NCBI GenBank assembly: GCA_030512335.1
Contig: JAULSU010000003.1
Coordinates: 3,038,001 to 3,102,000 of the forward strand
DNA length: 64,000 nt
Direction of reading: 5' to 3'
DNA from: Immersiella caudata
Taxonomy: Eukaryota; Ascomycota; Sordariomycetes; Sordariales; Lasiosphaeriaceae
The notes below the pieces were generated by a model that worked only from the letters and a program-made list of their open reading frames with translations, was not told the origin of the DNA and ran no database searches. Below, in pieces: positions 23,043 to 35,000 of this stretch. The position numbers and the translations under genes are program-made. The first letter of the stretch is position 1; every line of letters starts with the position of its first letter.

Positions 23043-23537
23043 CTAGTTCTGCCTCGGCTTGACGAGACCGTCAAACATGAAATAGTAGATGACGGTCGAG
23101 TCGTCCTGGACCGTTGCGAGAAGAAGCCGTTTTCCACGCTTTGCACCCCTCCAAGCCTTCCACTGGGCGTCGGGGTTCTCAGAATCCGCGGACTTCTCCT
23201 CGTTGTTACTTTCCGGTGGGATGGCATTGATGGCGTCGAATACCTCGGCGAACTGGGCGGGAGACCACTTCTCGGCAAGATGCAGGGGAAGAACCCACTC
23301 AACTTCGGGTGGCTGAGGGATGCGCTCGCTCCGGTTCTTCTCGGCCTTGATGATGGCAATTTGCTCGTCTGGGTGTACGTAGAGGCGTTTGGGCGGGAGT
23401 CCGTAAATCATTGGCCTGGGCAAATTTGCCTGAGTGTGAGCCTTGGCACCGGTCCAGTCATGTTGATTTTCCAAGTTGTTGAGCACGATCTTGGTCAGGG
23501 CCTCCAGGTGCGCTTCGGGTTTTGTTGTAGTTGCCAT
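23043..23537 (-). CDS. SEN15: tRNA-splicing endonuclease subunit Sen15
   Basis: A single exon of 164 residues from the ATG at 23537. The Sen15 core is visible: EALTKIVLNNLENQHDW, then PRPMIYGLPPKRLYVHPDEQI, WVLPLHLAEKWSPAQFAEVFDAI and the C-terminal RLLLATVQDDSTVIYYFMFDGL. Sen15 is a small non-catalytic subunit of the SEN complex (Sen2, Sen34, Sen54, Sen15) that cuts introns out of pre-tRNA. A short acidic insert (ESNNEEKSADSENPDAQ) is lineage-specific. It faces the alcohol dehydrogenase tail-to-tail with 17 bases between the stops, so their 3' UTRs almost certainly overlap. Confidence 0.88.
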   Translation of the reverse strand: MATTTKPEAHLEALTKIVLNNLENQHDWTGAKAHTQANLPRPMIYGLPPKRLYVHPDEQIAIIKAEKNRSERIPQPPEVEWVLPLHLAEKWSPAQFAEVFDAINAIPPESNNEEKSADSENPDAQWKAWRGAKRGKRLLLATVQDDSTVIYYFMFDGLVKPRQN

Positions 23538-24230
23538 GGTTTGTTGCTACTGCAGTTTCCGATGGTGACCTTTGATTGCGCCGAAGTTTTCGGTGTTTTT
23601 ATAAAGGTCCTGCTGTGGGGTGTCGACCTGACGGAGTCAGAGCCACCTCGCCAGGTACGCGAGGGCATGAACGAAAGGGGCAATCGGAAAAGCCTCCGAA
23701 TCCACAACCGATAACCCACGAACCTTGAGAATCGAAGATCCCCCGCAGCCTTGGGACGAACCTTATGCGATGCGGAGTGACATCACTTACCGGTGGCTGC
23801 GGAGTGTTTGCGACGCTCAAGTCCGTTCTCATCCCGTCCTGTGGCAGAGATCCAAGAGCACGCTGCAGTGCCGTCAAATCGATGATGCCAAGGATATGAC
23901 GATTTCCAAAGCAAGGGAAGCGTGAAACGGCCTGGTGACCCACTCCGCCAATCCTGTGTCCGCCACAGCACACGCCGAGCTGCCCACATCTGGATCAAAA
24001 CCCTTGTGACGGCACCGTTTGCGCTTCCCTTCACTTTCTGACTTCAAGGTTGAGCCAATGTCTCACCGGCCCTGTGACGCTATATATCTGATCTCACCCC
24101 TTCTTCTTGCATCTGCTTTGCGATTTTGATTCTGCATATTGTTTTATATCTATTGAACCCTCATCCAAGTTCCCATTGGACATTCACTACATTCCTCCAC
24201 ACGCACTTCGTACTCGGTGACGACGTCTCC
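23538..24230. other. Divergent promoter region between SEN15 and the DUF2985 gene
   Basis: About 690 bases with the promoters of two diverging genes. A TATA-like TATATAT lies at 24081-24087, about 150 bases before the DUF2985 ATG. No other feature is seen. Confidence 0.5.
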
Positions 24231-25415
24231 ATGGCGTCCTCTGCGCCCAATCCCCCCGAAATCAGCGAATCTAGCCCCCATCTAACACGAAAGCGCACTA
24301 CCTCCGGAAGATCATCTGTGGCCGACGTGGTTCGGAGGCCCTCGCGAGATTTCGAGGATTCGCGACCCCGAGAGGCGTCCGCAGCCGCTACGGGCGACAT
24401 TTCATCCACCGTGGCCGCTGGGCAAAATCGACCGCGAGCAGAAAAAAAAATGGGAGCACCAGGAGAGAAAATCAGGTTGTCCGATGCTGGTAACAGAACC
24501 GTTGCCTCCTCCTCCGCCGTTACGATTGTACCCACCGAGACAGCAGACGTCGCGACTGCGCCGTTCGAGAACGGCTATCATTTCCCACCCAAATACTCCT
24601 GGCAGGAGGCCACGAAACAAGGCTTGGCGTCTTTTTGGAAGTTCTTTACTACGCCCATGGGCTTCTTCTGGACGATCTACGGCCTGAATGTTGTGGCATG
24701 GGGTGGCATGCTGTTCCTACTTCTTTGCAACGCTGCGCCGGCGATGTGTTACCCGACCTGTGACGACATTGATTCCCCTAGGAGGAAATGGGTTGAATGG
24801 GATTCACAGGTGCTCACGGCACTCTTCTGCGTCCCCGCATTCGGTTTCGCGCCGTGGAGGTTTCGCGACTTCTGGTATCTCATCAGGTACCGCATCAAAT
24901 CGGACCAGGCCGCTATTCGAAGACTCGCGGGTATTCACGCAGGCTGGTTCCGCTTAAAAGGCTCAGAGAACTTGCCTGTTAACGTTGCTCCCGACAATAT
25001 CCCTGATAACACGCCTCTGGAGTGTGTTCCCTTCCCCGAATCAAGCATGGCAGTCGCTCCTAGGACAGGCACGCGGGCACCGGCAACCAGCTATTGGAAG
25101 ATGGATTTTGTGGTTTGGAGCATGGTGTTGAACACGCTTGCTCAGTGTGCTCTCTGCGGAATCATGTGGGGCATGAACAGATACGACCGACCGAGCTGGA
25201 CGACGGGCTTCTTGGTGGCGATTGGGTCCATCATCGCTATGATTGGAGGCTACGTCATGTTTCTAGAGGGTAAGAAGGTCAAGAGTATTGAGGGCGTCGC
25301 CCTGACCGATCGCGATCAGGAGAAGTTGGCCTGCGACAAAGAGCAGGGAATTTATCACTACAATAACATCAAGGCCAAGAAGCCCAAGAAGGAGTCGCAG
25401 GACCCTGAAAAGTAA
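24231..25415 (+). CDS. DUF2985-family integral membrane protein
   Basis: A single exon of 394 residues. The frame extends further upstream only through a TTG; the first ATG is 24231 (MASSAPNPPEISESS). A disordered Ser/Arg-rich N-terminus (about 1-120) precedes the family core, which starts KYSWQEATKQGLASFWKFFTTPMGFFWTIYG. Four membrane segments can be seen: FFWTIYGLNVVAWGGMLFLL, the helix around TALFCVPAFGFAPW, DFVVWSMVLNTLAQCALCGI and GFLVAIGSIIAMIGGYVMFL. A conserved Cys-rich loop (CNAAPAMCYPTCDDIDSPRRK) and RFRDFWYLIRYR lie between segments. The C-terminus is Lys-rich and cytosolic by inference. The family has no proven biochemical role; it is widespread in Pezizomycotina. I do not assign a function. 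Confidence 0.85.
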   Translation: MASSAPNPPEISESSPHLTRKRTTSGRSSVADVVRRPSRDFEDSRPREASAAATGDISSTVAAGQNRPRAEKKMGAPGEKIRLSDAGNRTVASSSAVTIVPTETADVATAPFENGYHFPPKYSWQEATKQGLASFWKFFTTPMGFFWTIYGLNVVAWGGMLFLLLCNAAPAMCYPTCDDIDSPRRKWVEWDSQVLTALFCVPAFGFAPWRFRDFWYLIRYRIKSDQAAIRRLAGIHAGWFRLKGSENLPVNVAPDNIPDNTPLECVPFPESSMAVAPRTGTRAPATSYWKMDFVVWSMVLNTLAQCALCGIMWGMNRYDRPSWTTGFLVAIGSIIAMIGGYVMFLEGKKVKSIEGVALTDRDQEKLACDKEQGIYHYNNIKAKKPKKESQDPEK

Positions 25416-26123
25416 GGCGCTTGGACACGGTTGTTTGGAGAGGTTTACCACATACGGCGTAAGGTTTGGATGGGCAAAAATGTTTGCTGCGATGCTTACG
25501 CTTTCGGAGGCACGATACCCATAGGCTTGTTAGATCAGATGGGTAATCCCTCCGCGTTCAGCATTCTGTCATAAGTACACTCATCGGATTAGACCGATAA
25601 AGATAATAGTAATAATCCGTCATCACATTCGAGGCAAACTCGATGTCTACTGCAAGGAGCGTTGGAAAACGGGCTAGCACTCTAACTTGTGCACATTGTC
25701 GTTGACAACACATCGTAGAATGTCCTCTCAGAGGTGTCTTTGGTCAGCTGGGCCTTTGTCCCCAGTGACTTCAACCTGCGAAAGCCACAGCCCGTCATTC
25801 GGCGGGGCTAAAAGTGGACTGCCTGGAGTTGGCGGGGCGGGGATTGACGGGGGCGGCCAGCCACTGTAGCGTCGACTGGGGCCCAGGCACGGCCTCGTGA
25901 CTCCGAGCCTCGTACAAAGACGATACCTCCGGCTCGACTGCGATTCGAGAGAGACCACGTTTTGTCCTCTCATTCATTGTGCCGATTTGGGGCATCTCCT
26001 CCTCCTCAATATCTATTCTCTGGTCATATACCACGGACCAGGTGCCTTTCCAAGACACATTGCCCTTATCTTTCTCCTCAGCCGTCAATAGTGACAGCCG
26101 ACCTCGTCGAGCCCGCGATCGCT
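25416..26123. other. Intergenic region between DUF2985 gene and SLC35F6-like gene
   Basis: About 710 bases holding the 3' flank of one plus-strand gene and the promoter of the next. I see nothing else in it. Confidence 0.5.
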
Positions 26124-27502
26124 ATGGCGTCCACCATCATCCCAGCCAAGGCCGTGATCCCATTCCTGGTTGGAATGATGCTGCTCACGGGTGTCTGCAA
26201 CACCCTCTTGACGAAGTACCAGGTATGGAAACCTGTGGAAAACTGCGAGGGGATGACGTTTGGCTGACTCTTGCGCGATGGGTAGGACAACCAATGTGTC
26301 CGCGATTGCGAAAACCCCGACCCGAAGAAGCGCGCCCACTTCGAACAGCCCGTCATCCAGACGCTGCAGATGTTCGTCGGTGAGATGGGCTGCTGGCTGG
26401 TCGTGGGAATCATGTCGCTGTATGGCAAATACGGCGGGAAGCAAGCCAAGTACCAGCCTATCCGGACCACCGACGACGATGGGACATCCCCGGATGATGC
26501 GAGCATTCGCTCTCATACAGCGCTCAACGGATCGGGCAGCAACGGCATCCATAAAAGTAACACGGATGGCGTGCTCACCGGCTGGCGCGTGATCATGCTC
26601 GCGCTACCTGCGACTTGCGACATCTGCGGGACCACTCTCATGAACATTGGCTTGTTGCTCGTGGCGGCCTCTATCTACCAGATGACCAGAGGCGCTTTGG
26701 TCCTGTTCGTCGGCCTCTTCAGCGTCATCTTCCTGCGCCGCAAGCTGCATCTCTTCCAGTGGCTCTCGCTGGTGGGTGTCATGACGGGTGTTGCTATTGT
26801 GGGTCTTGCCGGTGCTATCCAGCCGGACAAGAAGCCCGTAGCCGGGGCCCCTCACTCCACGATGACAGCGGATCTTGGCTCTGATGCGGTCCGCGTCATT
26901 ATCGGCGTGCTCATGATTGCCTTCGCTCAGATCTTCACGGCAACGCAATTTGTTCTGGAGGAGTGGATTCTTGAACGTTCGCAGATTGAACCTATCCGCG
27001 TTGTCGGGTGGGAGGGCATCTTTGGCTTTTCCATTACATTGCTTGGCATGATCGTATTGCACTTGGCCATCGGACGTACTGATGCCGGCCAATATGGCCC
27101 CTTTGACATGGTTGAGGGATGGCGCCAGTTCTGGGAGTATCGACCCGTCTTCATCTCCAGTATTCTGATAATGATCAGTATTGGGTAAGCCCCCTTTCCA
27201 AATGATTCCCATAGATTTCCTACTGACAAACTTGCAGAGGTTTCAACTTCTTCGGTCTTTCTGTCACACGGAGCGTTAGCGCTACCTCACGGTCCACCAT
27301 CGACACCTGCCGCACGCTCTTCATCTGGATCGTCTCGCTCGGCCTCGGCTGGGAGACCTTCAAGTGGTTGCAAGTAGTCGGTTTCGCTCTGCTTGTCTAC
27401 TTCACCTTCCTGTTCAACGGCATCGTCCAGCCCCCCTTTGAGTTCCTCAAGGTCAATGAGGTTGAGGAGCTGCTGCCAGAGGAGCCCATCGAGCACCACT
27501 AG
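26124..27502 (+). CDS. SLC35F6-like drug/metabolite-type membrane transporter
   Basis: Exons 26124-26222, 26286-27184 and 27238-27502 give 420 residues with about ten hydrophobic segments. The start is MASTIIPAKAVIPFLVGMML. The pattern matches the eukaryotic SLC35F6 family: an N-terminal helix with GVCNTLLTKYQD, a short loop with CVRDCENPDPKKRAHFEQPV, the DICGTTLMNIGLLLVAASIYQM region, RGALVLFVGLFSVIFLRRKL and the second-half motif QFVLEEWILERSQIEPIRVVGWEG. Family members sit in Golgi, lysosomal or mitochondrial membranes in animals; the substrate is not established. The C-terminus is PPFEFLKVNEVEELLPEEPI. Introns are 63 and 53 nt. Some annotations call this family DUF6 or EamA. Confidence 0.85.
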
Positions 27503-28232
27503 ACGCTGGCGCGCATTCACGACCCAAACGGTCTGTATATATGGCATATTGCGGAATCAGAGGAGATATCAGCTTTACATCATCGGAGTTACAGGAGTCC
27601 ATCTGAGTTTCTTGGATTGGAGTTGATTGGTACTGCGGACATGTTTCGGGCTTGCTTACAGACTGTTGTTATTCCGTTGCTTAGGTACTTATGGTGTGCC
27701 AGTGGCAGAAGACCTGTATATACTGTTAGAGTATACACCGTATGACACCCCAAGCGTGAATCAAAACGTCCACGGCGACTTCAGTGCTTGTGAATCATTG
27801 TGATTGGTATTGGTGCAACGAATGACACTGTGATAGCTGCCTCGCGACCTGCTGAATGCAATATATCTGTGCTGTCCGCTCTGTCTGCTAGAGTGTATCT
27901 ATGATGTGTTGACGCTGCTCCACCCCTCCACACTGCTTTCGTGACAACAAATATCTTGTAGTCTTGGCCTAGAAACAGGAAAAGGGCCGCAGGGAACGCA
28001 ACGTGTTGAATGAAATAAGATAAACCAAGAAGGCAATACAGAAAATGGCGGGAAAAAAAAACTCCGTGACTCCCCGCCCCGCAGTGATGCTGAACCCGTG
28101 TAAGAAAGAGGAAATGGTAGATGGGTGGGTGTGTGTGTGTGTCGTTTCTTGACCCTTCCTCCCTTCGTGTAGGTCTTAAAGTCTCAATGCAATGCCGTAT
28201 CCATCGGCACATACTATCCGAGAGGCAAGGGC
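27503..28232. other. Convergent intergenic region before the Yippee gene
   Basis: About 730 bases between two converging stops. It contains 3' flanks and a short TG run at about 28129-28141. A 155-codon minus frame (27781-28248) overlaps the Yippee 3' end and is not conserved. Confidence 0.5.
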
Positions 28233-28629
28233 CTAGCTGACGTTGCAAAGCAGCTCATGCTCCAAGATGAACTTCCCCTCCTTGTACTTCTCGCTGCTCT
28301 CGTATGCCTTGTCGTACTTCCACCCCACCGTCTCTTTGCACTGTCGGCATTGGATGTCTCGCACGATGTGTCGGCCCGTCGTCATGTTGCGCTCGCTGGG
28401 CTCGCCAGTCTCGACGTTTACGACAGTGTTAAAGAGGTATGCTTTGCCGTGTTGGCCGCGGAAGTTCTGCAGGTGGAGAAAGGTGTTAGCTTGGGTTGGA
28501 GAGCGCGGAGGGCACGGGGGAGGGACGAACTCGACTTATTATGTCTTCATGGTTGGCGAGATGGGCTTTGCAGCCTTTGCAGCCGTAGATGCGGTTGCTG
28601 TTGAGGTAGGTGTTGTAGGCGAGGCCCAT
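28233..28629 (-). CDS. Yippee-family zinc-binding protein
   Basis: Exons 28629-28531 and 28466-28233 give 110 residues starting MGLAYNTYLNSNRIYGCKGC. The Yippee fold carries two Cys pairs, GCKGC near the N-terminus and IQCRQC near the end, which bind one zinc. The intervening NFRGQHGKAYLFNTVVNVE and ERNMTTGRHIVRDI segments are highly conserved; the C-terminus is KFILEHELLCNVS. The intron is 64 nt with a GTTCGT donor and CTGCAG acceptor; this phase-0 joint rebuilds HEDIISRNFRGQH. Fungal members include yeast Moh1; vertebrate YPEL5 is part of an E3 ligase (CTLH complex). The role in filamentous fungi is not defined. Confidence 0.93.
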
Positions 28630-30231
28630 GGTTGCGGATCGGTTTGTGGATGGGATATGGATAGCTCTCGGGGGTTCGTTCGTTCGCCTATGGGAGAGTT
28701 GCACTCGGGCCGGTCTTGGGGGTAGGATTTAAGTTTTCGAACGAGTATGATTCAACGTGGTCTTTTTATTCACTCGGTTCCGGTTTCGTCGAGGCTCGAC
28801 AGCGGCGCCGGGGTGAGTGGAATGGAGAATGGCCTCCACCGTGGGGGATCTAGAGGATGTTTGCTGCTGCAAGTTCAAGGTGGAGCTTCCCCGCGACGAC
28901 GAGCAATGCCTAATACGTCAAGACAGGTCTGGTCAGGTCAGACTCGATAGGCAGGTTCCGGATGCCGAATGGATGAGAGACAAAAGCGTTTGAAAAGACT
29001 CGCCCCCGCCGAGGTGCTTAAAGGCCCCCCCGACTGCGATACGGAAAGGATGCCGGCCGCAATAAGCTGCACCGATTTCAACACTTCACGGCTGAACGAT
29101 AAGAGACAGGAGGCGTAGAGGAGCAAATCAGAATGGGCGTAACAAGGCAAGAACGCAGGGGGGGCGCATGACCAGCTCAGATGGTCACGTCACTGTGGAT
29201 GGGAGGCCTAACACAGACGTGGAGCTCACCTGGCTGCTGACTGGTTTGGCGCTGGACAGCGATGACCGTTGAAAGCCGTTCAACGGACTAGGTAAAGGCA
29301 GATTCTCTGTGTAAGTATAAAAACAATCGCATGCACTCAGATCCAACAATAGCGCTGCAACTAAGGAGGACAAACTTGACCTGTTCAACGCTTCGAGAGT
29401 GGTGGACGGTGGGATGGAGGCAACCATCGGCTTGCCAGGGGTATTGGGGCGGGGGCGGGGATCGTCCCCTCCAGACATTTTCCTTGGCTCCCCATGACAA
29501 AATAATCGGGAGAGTTGCAGCCAGTGATCCCTGCAGCAAAATTCCATCGGTCGCTATATCAATCAACATCACCGATATCTTTGAACTAGGCTCAAGAGTG
29601 GATAAAATTACGGCTAGGAACTGGAATTCAGCTGATTTGGTCCGTTATAATGCGCATTTAATCGAGTTTCGGTTCGTCAAAGTTAGGTGGTGATATCAAT
29701 AAGCGGCAAGTGTCCCGATTATTTTGTAATGGGGGAGAGCTGGCCGCGAACGTCGGACGGGTGGTGTAAGAAACTAGCTCTAGACTCTGGCGTACCCCTC
29801 GGCCAGAAAAGTCCATTCCTGGGGCAAAGGATATAGAACGATACTTCGAATACCTTCTCGCATCAACCGCTCCTCAATTTTCCTAATAGGGCTTTTGTCC
29901 TTCTTATGGCGGTCAAACTCAATTCTCCCACCATGTGCCTAGTAAATAACAGTAGCCCTTCGTAGGTATCACGACCTTGAACATCGCCGACCGGACAAAG
30001 AAAGTCATGACAGCGATCACCGCTGTATTCGTCGCGTATGGCGATATCTGACATTGTATGTAAAACCACATTTTCCAATCATGTGGTAGGTTAAAATCAT
30101 GTACAAGAACAGCCTCTAGCCCCAAATTCCCGCCAGGGTATGTCGAAAACAGAAAGGAATGATCTGTTGGGTGCCCGTCTCTAAAATAACCTTGATACCC
30201 CCCTTCTCATATCTTGTCAGCTCCTTTGATC
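28630..30231. other. Gene-free region between Yippee and ferric reductase
   Basis: About 1.6 kb that includes the Yippee promoter and the 3' flank of the ferric reductase. I see no recognisable gene, RNA or repeat. Confidence 0.5.
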
Positions 30232-32092
30232 TCACCATGAGAAGGCCTCCTCGACAAACTCAATGTTGCCGTTGTACTGCTTGTTTCGCACCGCCCTGCG
30301 CACCTCGTCGCTGAGGGCACCAGGACCACACACTGATACGCCCAATGTGCCGACCTGATTCTCCATCTCGATGCCGAGCAGCGTGTCAATGTTCGGCCTA
30401 CCCGGGAACATCTGTACAGTTGCGCTAGGGCTGTGGATTTCCTTCGTCGACCTGGGCCTGCTGACGAACAGCATGATGCGGAGAACCTCGCGTCGTTTGT
30501 CCATGGCTAGAATTTCCGTCATCCAAGGTCTGATCCACTCCAAGTGTTCTGGCGTTTGAATCACCCACACCAAGACAACCTTTCGGGCCGCTGCCGTCCC
30601 ATTGCTGTAAGCCGCGACAAGGTCACGAACATGGGGCACCGCTTGTGTGATACCCACGCCGCCGGCAAACAGCATCACAGTGCCGTATGAGTGCATCTGA
30701 TGCCCGCCGGTGTAAGGCCCTTCAACAAAACAAGTTGTCAGCATTCGGCTGTCAACGCAAGCCGATGCCTTGTTGTAGAGGTTGCCAGTGAAGCCTGTCC
30801 TGCTGCGGATAATAAAGGAGAAGGTCGTCTTTCGCATGCCGAGCACGTCGTGGCGATCCATGGGCAGCTTATCCCCATCGAGCCGTTCCGCTTCATCGCT
30901 CCAGGCGACAGTGAATGGGTGGGACTGCCACAGGCTGACGGATGGCATGTAGAGGTAGGCATGTTGGCCTGGCTTGAAAGCCCAGGGGCGAGCCATTGTG
31001 ACCGTCACACGGCAGGCACCACCGGGCAGCGCCTCGACGAGAGTCTTGGTGCCGCCAGCGCCAAAGTTGTGGTATGCGATGCGGATGAAGCGTGCGGCGC
31101 GATCAAGAGCCCAAAGGACAACAACTGCGTAGAGATACTTGATCTGGGGCAGGTCCTTCAGCTTGAGATGGTACCACAAGCCCACCACGGAGACAATGGC
31201 AAGGAGGATGTGCATAATCTTGAACGTCTCGTAAAAGGCGTGTCGGAAAATGCTCGCTGCCTGAATGCCGATGAGCACAAACGCAAGGGTTGCCTGGTTG
31301 TTTGTCAGTTGGGGCTCAAGGCGTCAGGATAACTATGCTCAAGGATGATTGATGGCTTACAGCAAAGCCCCACATCATGTAGGGGACGCGGAAGACGGTT
31401 TTGAAAGCACCGTCCCAGCCGCTGACAGAGGCATTGCTGATAAGGAAGGCCAGGGTGTGAGCGACAGCTTCCAACGCAACGATACGGCCCAACCAGCGGT
31501 GAAGGAGGTTGAATGTGTCGAAGGACATCCCCAACAGCTTGATGAGCGGGTTGTTCCTTCCGGCCATCAGGAATAGCGGCACCATATTGACAACAGAAAG
31601 AACACCAGTCCGGTTCCTGACAATGGCGGCCCCTGCGCGAAATGGTTGGGAGTAATCGATGCTGATGACACAAAAGGCAACATTGGTCGCAAAGTAGGCC
31701 ATGAGGAAGACGAGTTGCAGGCGTGTTGGCAGCGTGCCGACATTAACGGCAGGGCTGAGCTGAAACTCGCGGTTGTGCCTCTTTCCAAAAATGGGCGCGT
31801 ACTGGATATTCCTCTTGAACCACGACACTCCGTGCGTCTGGAGGGCGAAGTAGCGCTGTGTGTCGTTATTCAGACTCGAAACTGTCCGAATATACCGGTT
31901 CATCACCGTGGTGACCCTCCAGATAACGAGCGCGACCGAGATAGCGCCCAGAACCACGAAAAGGTAGTCGGAGAGCTGTTGATTGACCAAGTCCGCGTCC
32001 ACGCTCTCAGCTCCAGCAGTTCCATGTCCACCCCCTCCCCCTTGCGCACCAGCCGTTCCGTTTGCCGAAGGTGCTGCGCGTCTTGAAGCCAT
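30232..32092 (-). CDS. Ferric/cupric reductase transmembrane protein (FRE/NOX family)
   Basis: Exons 32092-31361 and 31293-30232 (67-nt intron) give 597 residues. A Gly-rich N-terminus is followed by the ferric reductase membrane domain, with haem-ligand histidine candidates in FNLLHRWLGRIVALEAVAHTL and in HAFYETFKIMHILLAIVSVV...WYH. The FAD-binding motif HPFTVAW, the NADPH-binding GGVGITQAVP and the C-terminal VCGPGALSDEVRRAV complete the reductase half, ending with Phe-Ser-Trp. The family reduces extracellular or vacuolar Fe(III)/Cu(II) before uptake, using cytosolic NADPH. No signal peptide is evident beyond the first membrane helix (LSDYLFVVLGAISVALVIWRV). No ferroxidase or permease neighbour lies in the window, so it is not in a visible iron-uptake pair. 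Confidence 0.9.
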
Positions 32093-35000
32093 GGTGATCG
32101 GTTGCTTGATCTTTTTTTTGAGAAAAGGAAGAATAAAGAAGAAGGTAAGGTCCGGTTGGGGATCCTGGAGGAGGTTGGTCCTGAGGTCCGAACTCAAGTC
32201 ATGTGAATTGACTGTCGCTTCCAAAGCGGTCTTCGTCGGATATTGCTCAAAGCAGAACTGAAAAGGCCGTAGAGGTCACCGGTTTGCGCGGCCTGGCAGA
32301 AAATGGATTTCGTGTCACCGATGATATCGAACCAACGACGCCGCTGTAGTGAGTCCTTCCCGGGTTGATGAATCCTGGCTCGAAAACCGTGTCAACCAGT
32401 CCACTGCTAACAGGGCTGGGCAGAAAATCAAATGAGTGAAGGGATCGACGACCAGCGGTAGAGAGGGTATAAGTCAATGGAATTTCGGCGGGTCGATGTC
32501 TGTCCTGGCAGATAGATTGCCGAAGTGGGGAGAAAGGAAGGACGAAGCAGGTGTGCGCCGCACTCTCGGTAGTCCTCAGGAAGGGGAAGGAGTGGGCTAG
32601 GAAATCAGACACGGCAACAACGTGCAAGCGATCACGGTCAGGGAAACATTCCAAAGGAGAGGCCAATTCCGTCGAACCAAGAACGGTCAACGAAGGAAAA
32701 TAGGGCCGGCGGATCTATATGGGACGCAATGGGAGGGCGAGGTGTGGCACTGCATGGACGCCCCCCCCGGAGTGGTCCGCTCCCTGGCCTCGGCGAGCAC
32801 CCGTTTATCTCGCAGCGACCAGGGTCTAGAATGGCTAGGGAGCTCCTTCCCAGTCGGCCAAGGCGTGTCCCCCGCAGCAAATCCATCCCTTTTTTTCTTC
32901 TCGTCCAAAGCACATGCGTGTCTTGGGTCCAAACGCATGCACCCGCCTTTCGTCAGTTGCTGCTCTCTGTGGTGTGCGTTCTCGCCGTGGCTGCTTGCCG
33001 GCTTTGTTTCTGCCTGTTTGCCAGCGCAGGTTGGCAAAGAGATGATCTTTTAGCCCTCTGGCGCGAAGTGTTTGCCTGTAGTGCCACCACTGCCAGGGCT
33101 TGCTGGCCATGCCTCCCCCTCACAGAAGAATGGCACGAATGACGAGATGCTTTGCTGTCCTGGTTGAAGGCCCGGTCTCGCAGAGCGGCTGCAGTCGATC
33201 ACCGACATTATTTGCTTGGCCGCAGCGGCTTGGTCGGCCTGGACAGGATCCTCTGTCCGTACCACGGGAGCGCTCCCCAGCAGGCAAATCAGCGACCCCC
33301 TCAGCCGTCGTCATCCTTTTCGCTGTGGCCGGTGGTGTCCCTGCAGCGAGGCGCTGGCCCCGCCCACCATCAATCGACAGGCGAACAGGGTCCCTTGCGT
33401 CGCCAAGACCTTCCAAGATTCCGCGTGGCTGTCATCGAACCGAAGCCATCATTGGGCAGCCTTCGGCGATTCTGAAACACAAGCGTCAGGGGGCCTAGCT
33501 TTGCCGCTCACCTCCCCGCCATCGCGTGTTGCTATCCGCCGATGGCCGCCGTGATCGCATTGGGCCAATCATGGCATTCTGTGCTGTCTTGCTGTGCTGA
33601 GTTTTACCTCGTTGCTGTTGCGGCAAAGCAGAGGACGGTGGCTCGCGGACGCAGCCTCACCGCCAGGTCTAGATTTCTGTAGAACCATCGGGTTCCCGAG
33701 ATATTGAGTAACATTACACACGCTATGTTCAGTCGGATAGCTGGGGTTTTAGATGACACGCCCCGCGAAAATGCGCGAGTGGAGGGGTCACACACCCGCA
33801 ATTTGGACACAAAACATCTTCTTTCCTGCTCGTCACATTCTGGTGGGCCGGCAAGCCTTTCCACTTGATCGATTGAGGTGAACGGTTAGGCCCAATCACA
33901 GAACAGATGCTCCGAACCACCGTTGGTGGTCAGCCGCTACCGAACTTCACCAGACGACATCGTCTCGAGCTGCTTGAGTGTCACTGTCGACCTCGCATCA
34001 GCCCCAAACCCCACACTCCACTATATCCCGTCACCTGGTTCATGCATCAGAACTTCGAGGGCGGCGAAGCAGCGGCGAATCCCAGCAACCCCGCTGTTTG
34101 CATTCGCGGGTAAACCGGACAGCAATACGGGCGCGGCGTCGCGTGGAAATCCCATGACGTTGGAACTCCTGCGCTGTGAAACGAACTCTACAGTAGCCAA
34201 CGAGAATATCAGACAACGAATCGGCTCACCAACGCCCCCTCCTCGTGGCGTCGGCAGATGGCCCATGATCGACGAGACCACCATCTGTAGCCGGCTCGAC
34301 GAAACCCCCCGCCGTCGCTTCGCCCTTCCTCTCCAACTTGACAAAGCCAAGAAGTCGAGGCCGGGTTCGCCTTGCCCTCCGCCCCAGCTCCTGTCAGTTT
34401 TGGGAGCGAGGCATCGGCAGAGCTGCTACCGAGCAAAGCAAATCATCAAAGGTGAACCGGTCGCTTGGCTTGCACCAGTCGTGGATTTTGGCATATATTA
34501 ACACGGCGGTCTGGACTCCGGCTCTCTTCAGAGGCACGGCAGTGGGCGGCACTCCTCCCGTGACGACCCACGGGATTGTCCGCAATAATATGAAGGGCAT
34601 GAATTAATTGAAGGGCGCAATTAAAATCAACGACAAGCTTTCTTATCACAATGCTGACATCTTACAACGTAATCGGTATCGATCCGGCTGTGGGTCAACA
34701 TCAATGACTTCGAACTGCTGCGAATAGAGCATGGAGTTCTCAAAAGTGTCGGATGATGCAACACATTGCTCGTCGGACAACGAGGCCTCTGTTTCAGAGC
34801 GCTTCGGTGAGAGGGCATCTCGAGCCGAGTGTGTGTGGTTAGGTGCTGTTCCACACTCCACGCCCCCGCTTGCATATTCGGTAGGGAAGGGAAAGACGTG
34901 CCGATGTCTGCGAGAACCTATGAACGCATCCAATTCAAAGCTAATGATCCCACACATGAAACTCAGTACGTAGCTACGAGTATGTGACTGGCCGATCTCA

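Noticed and set aside
21460..27502. Metabolic gene cluster formed by ADH, DUF2985 and the SLC35F6-like transporter
   Set aside because: No backbone enzyme (PKS, NRPS, terpene cyclase) or pathway regulator is present, and Sen15, a housekeeping gene, lies between them.
34646..34957. Minus frame beginning MCGIISF, like a class II glutamine amidotransferase start
   Set aside because: Only the first residues resemble that family. The rest has no amidotransferase motif and no exon chain.
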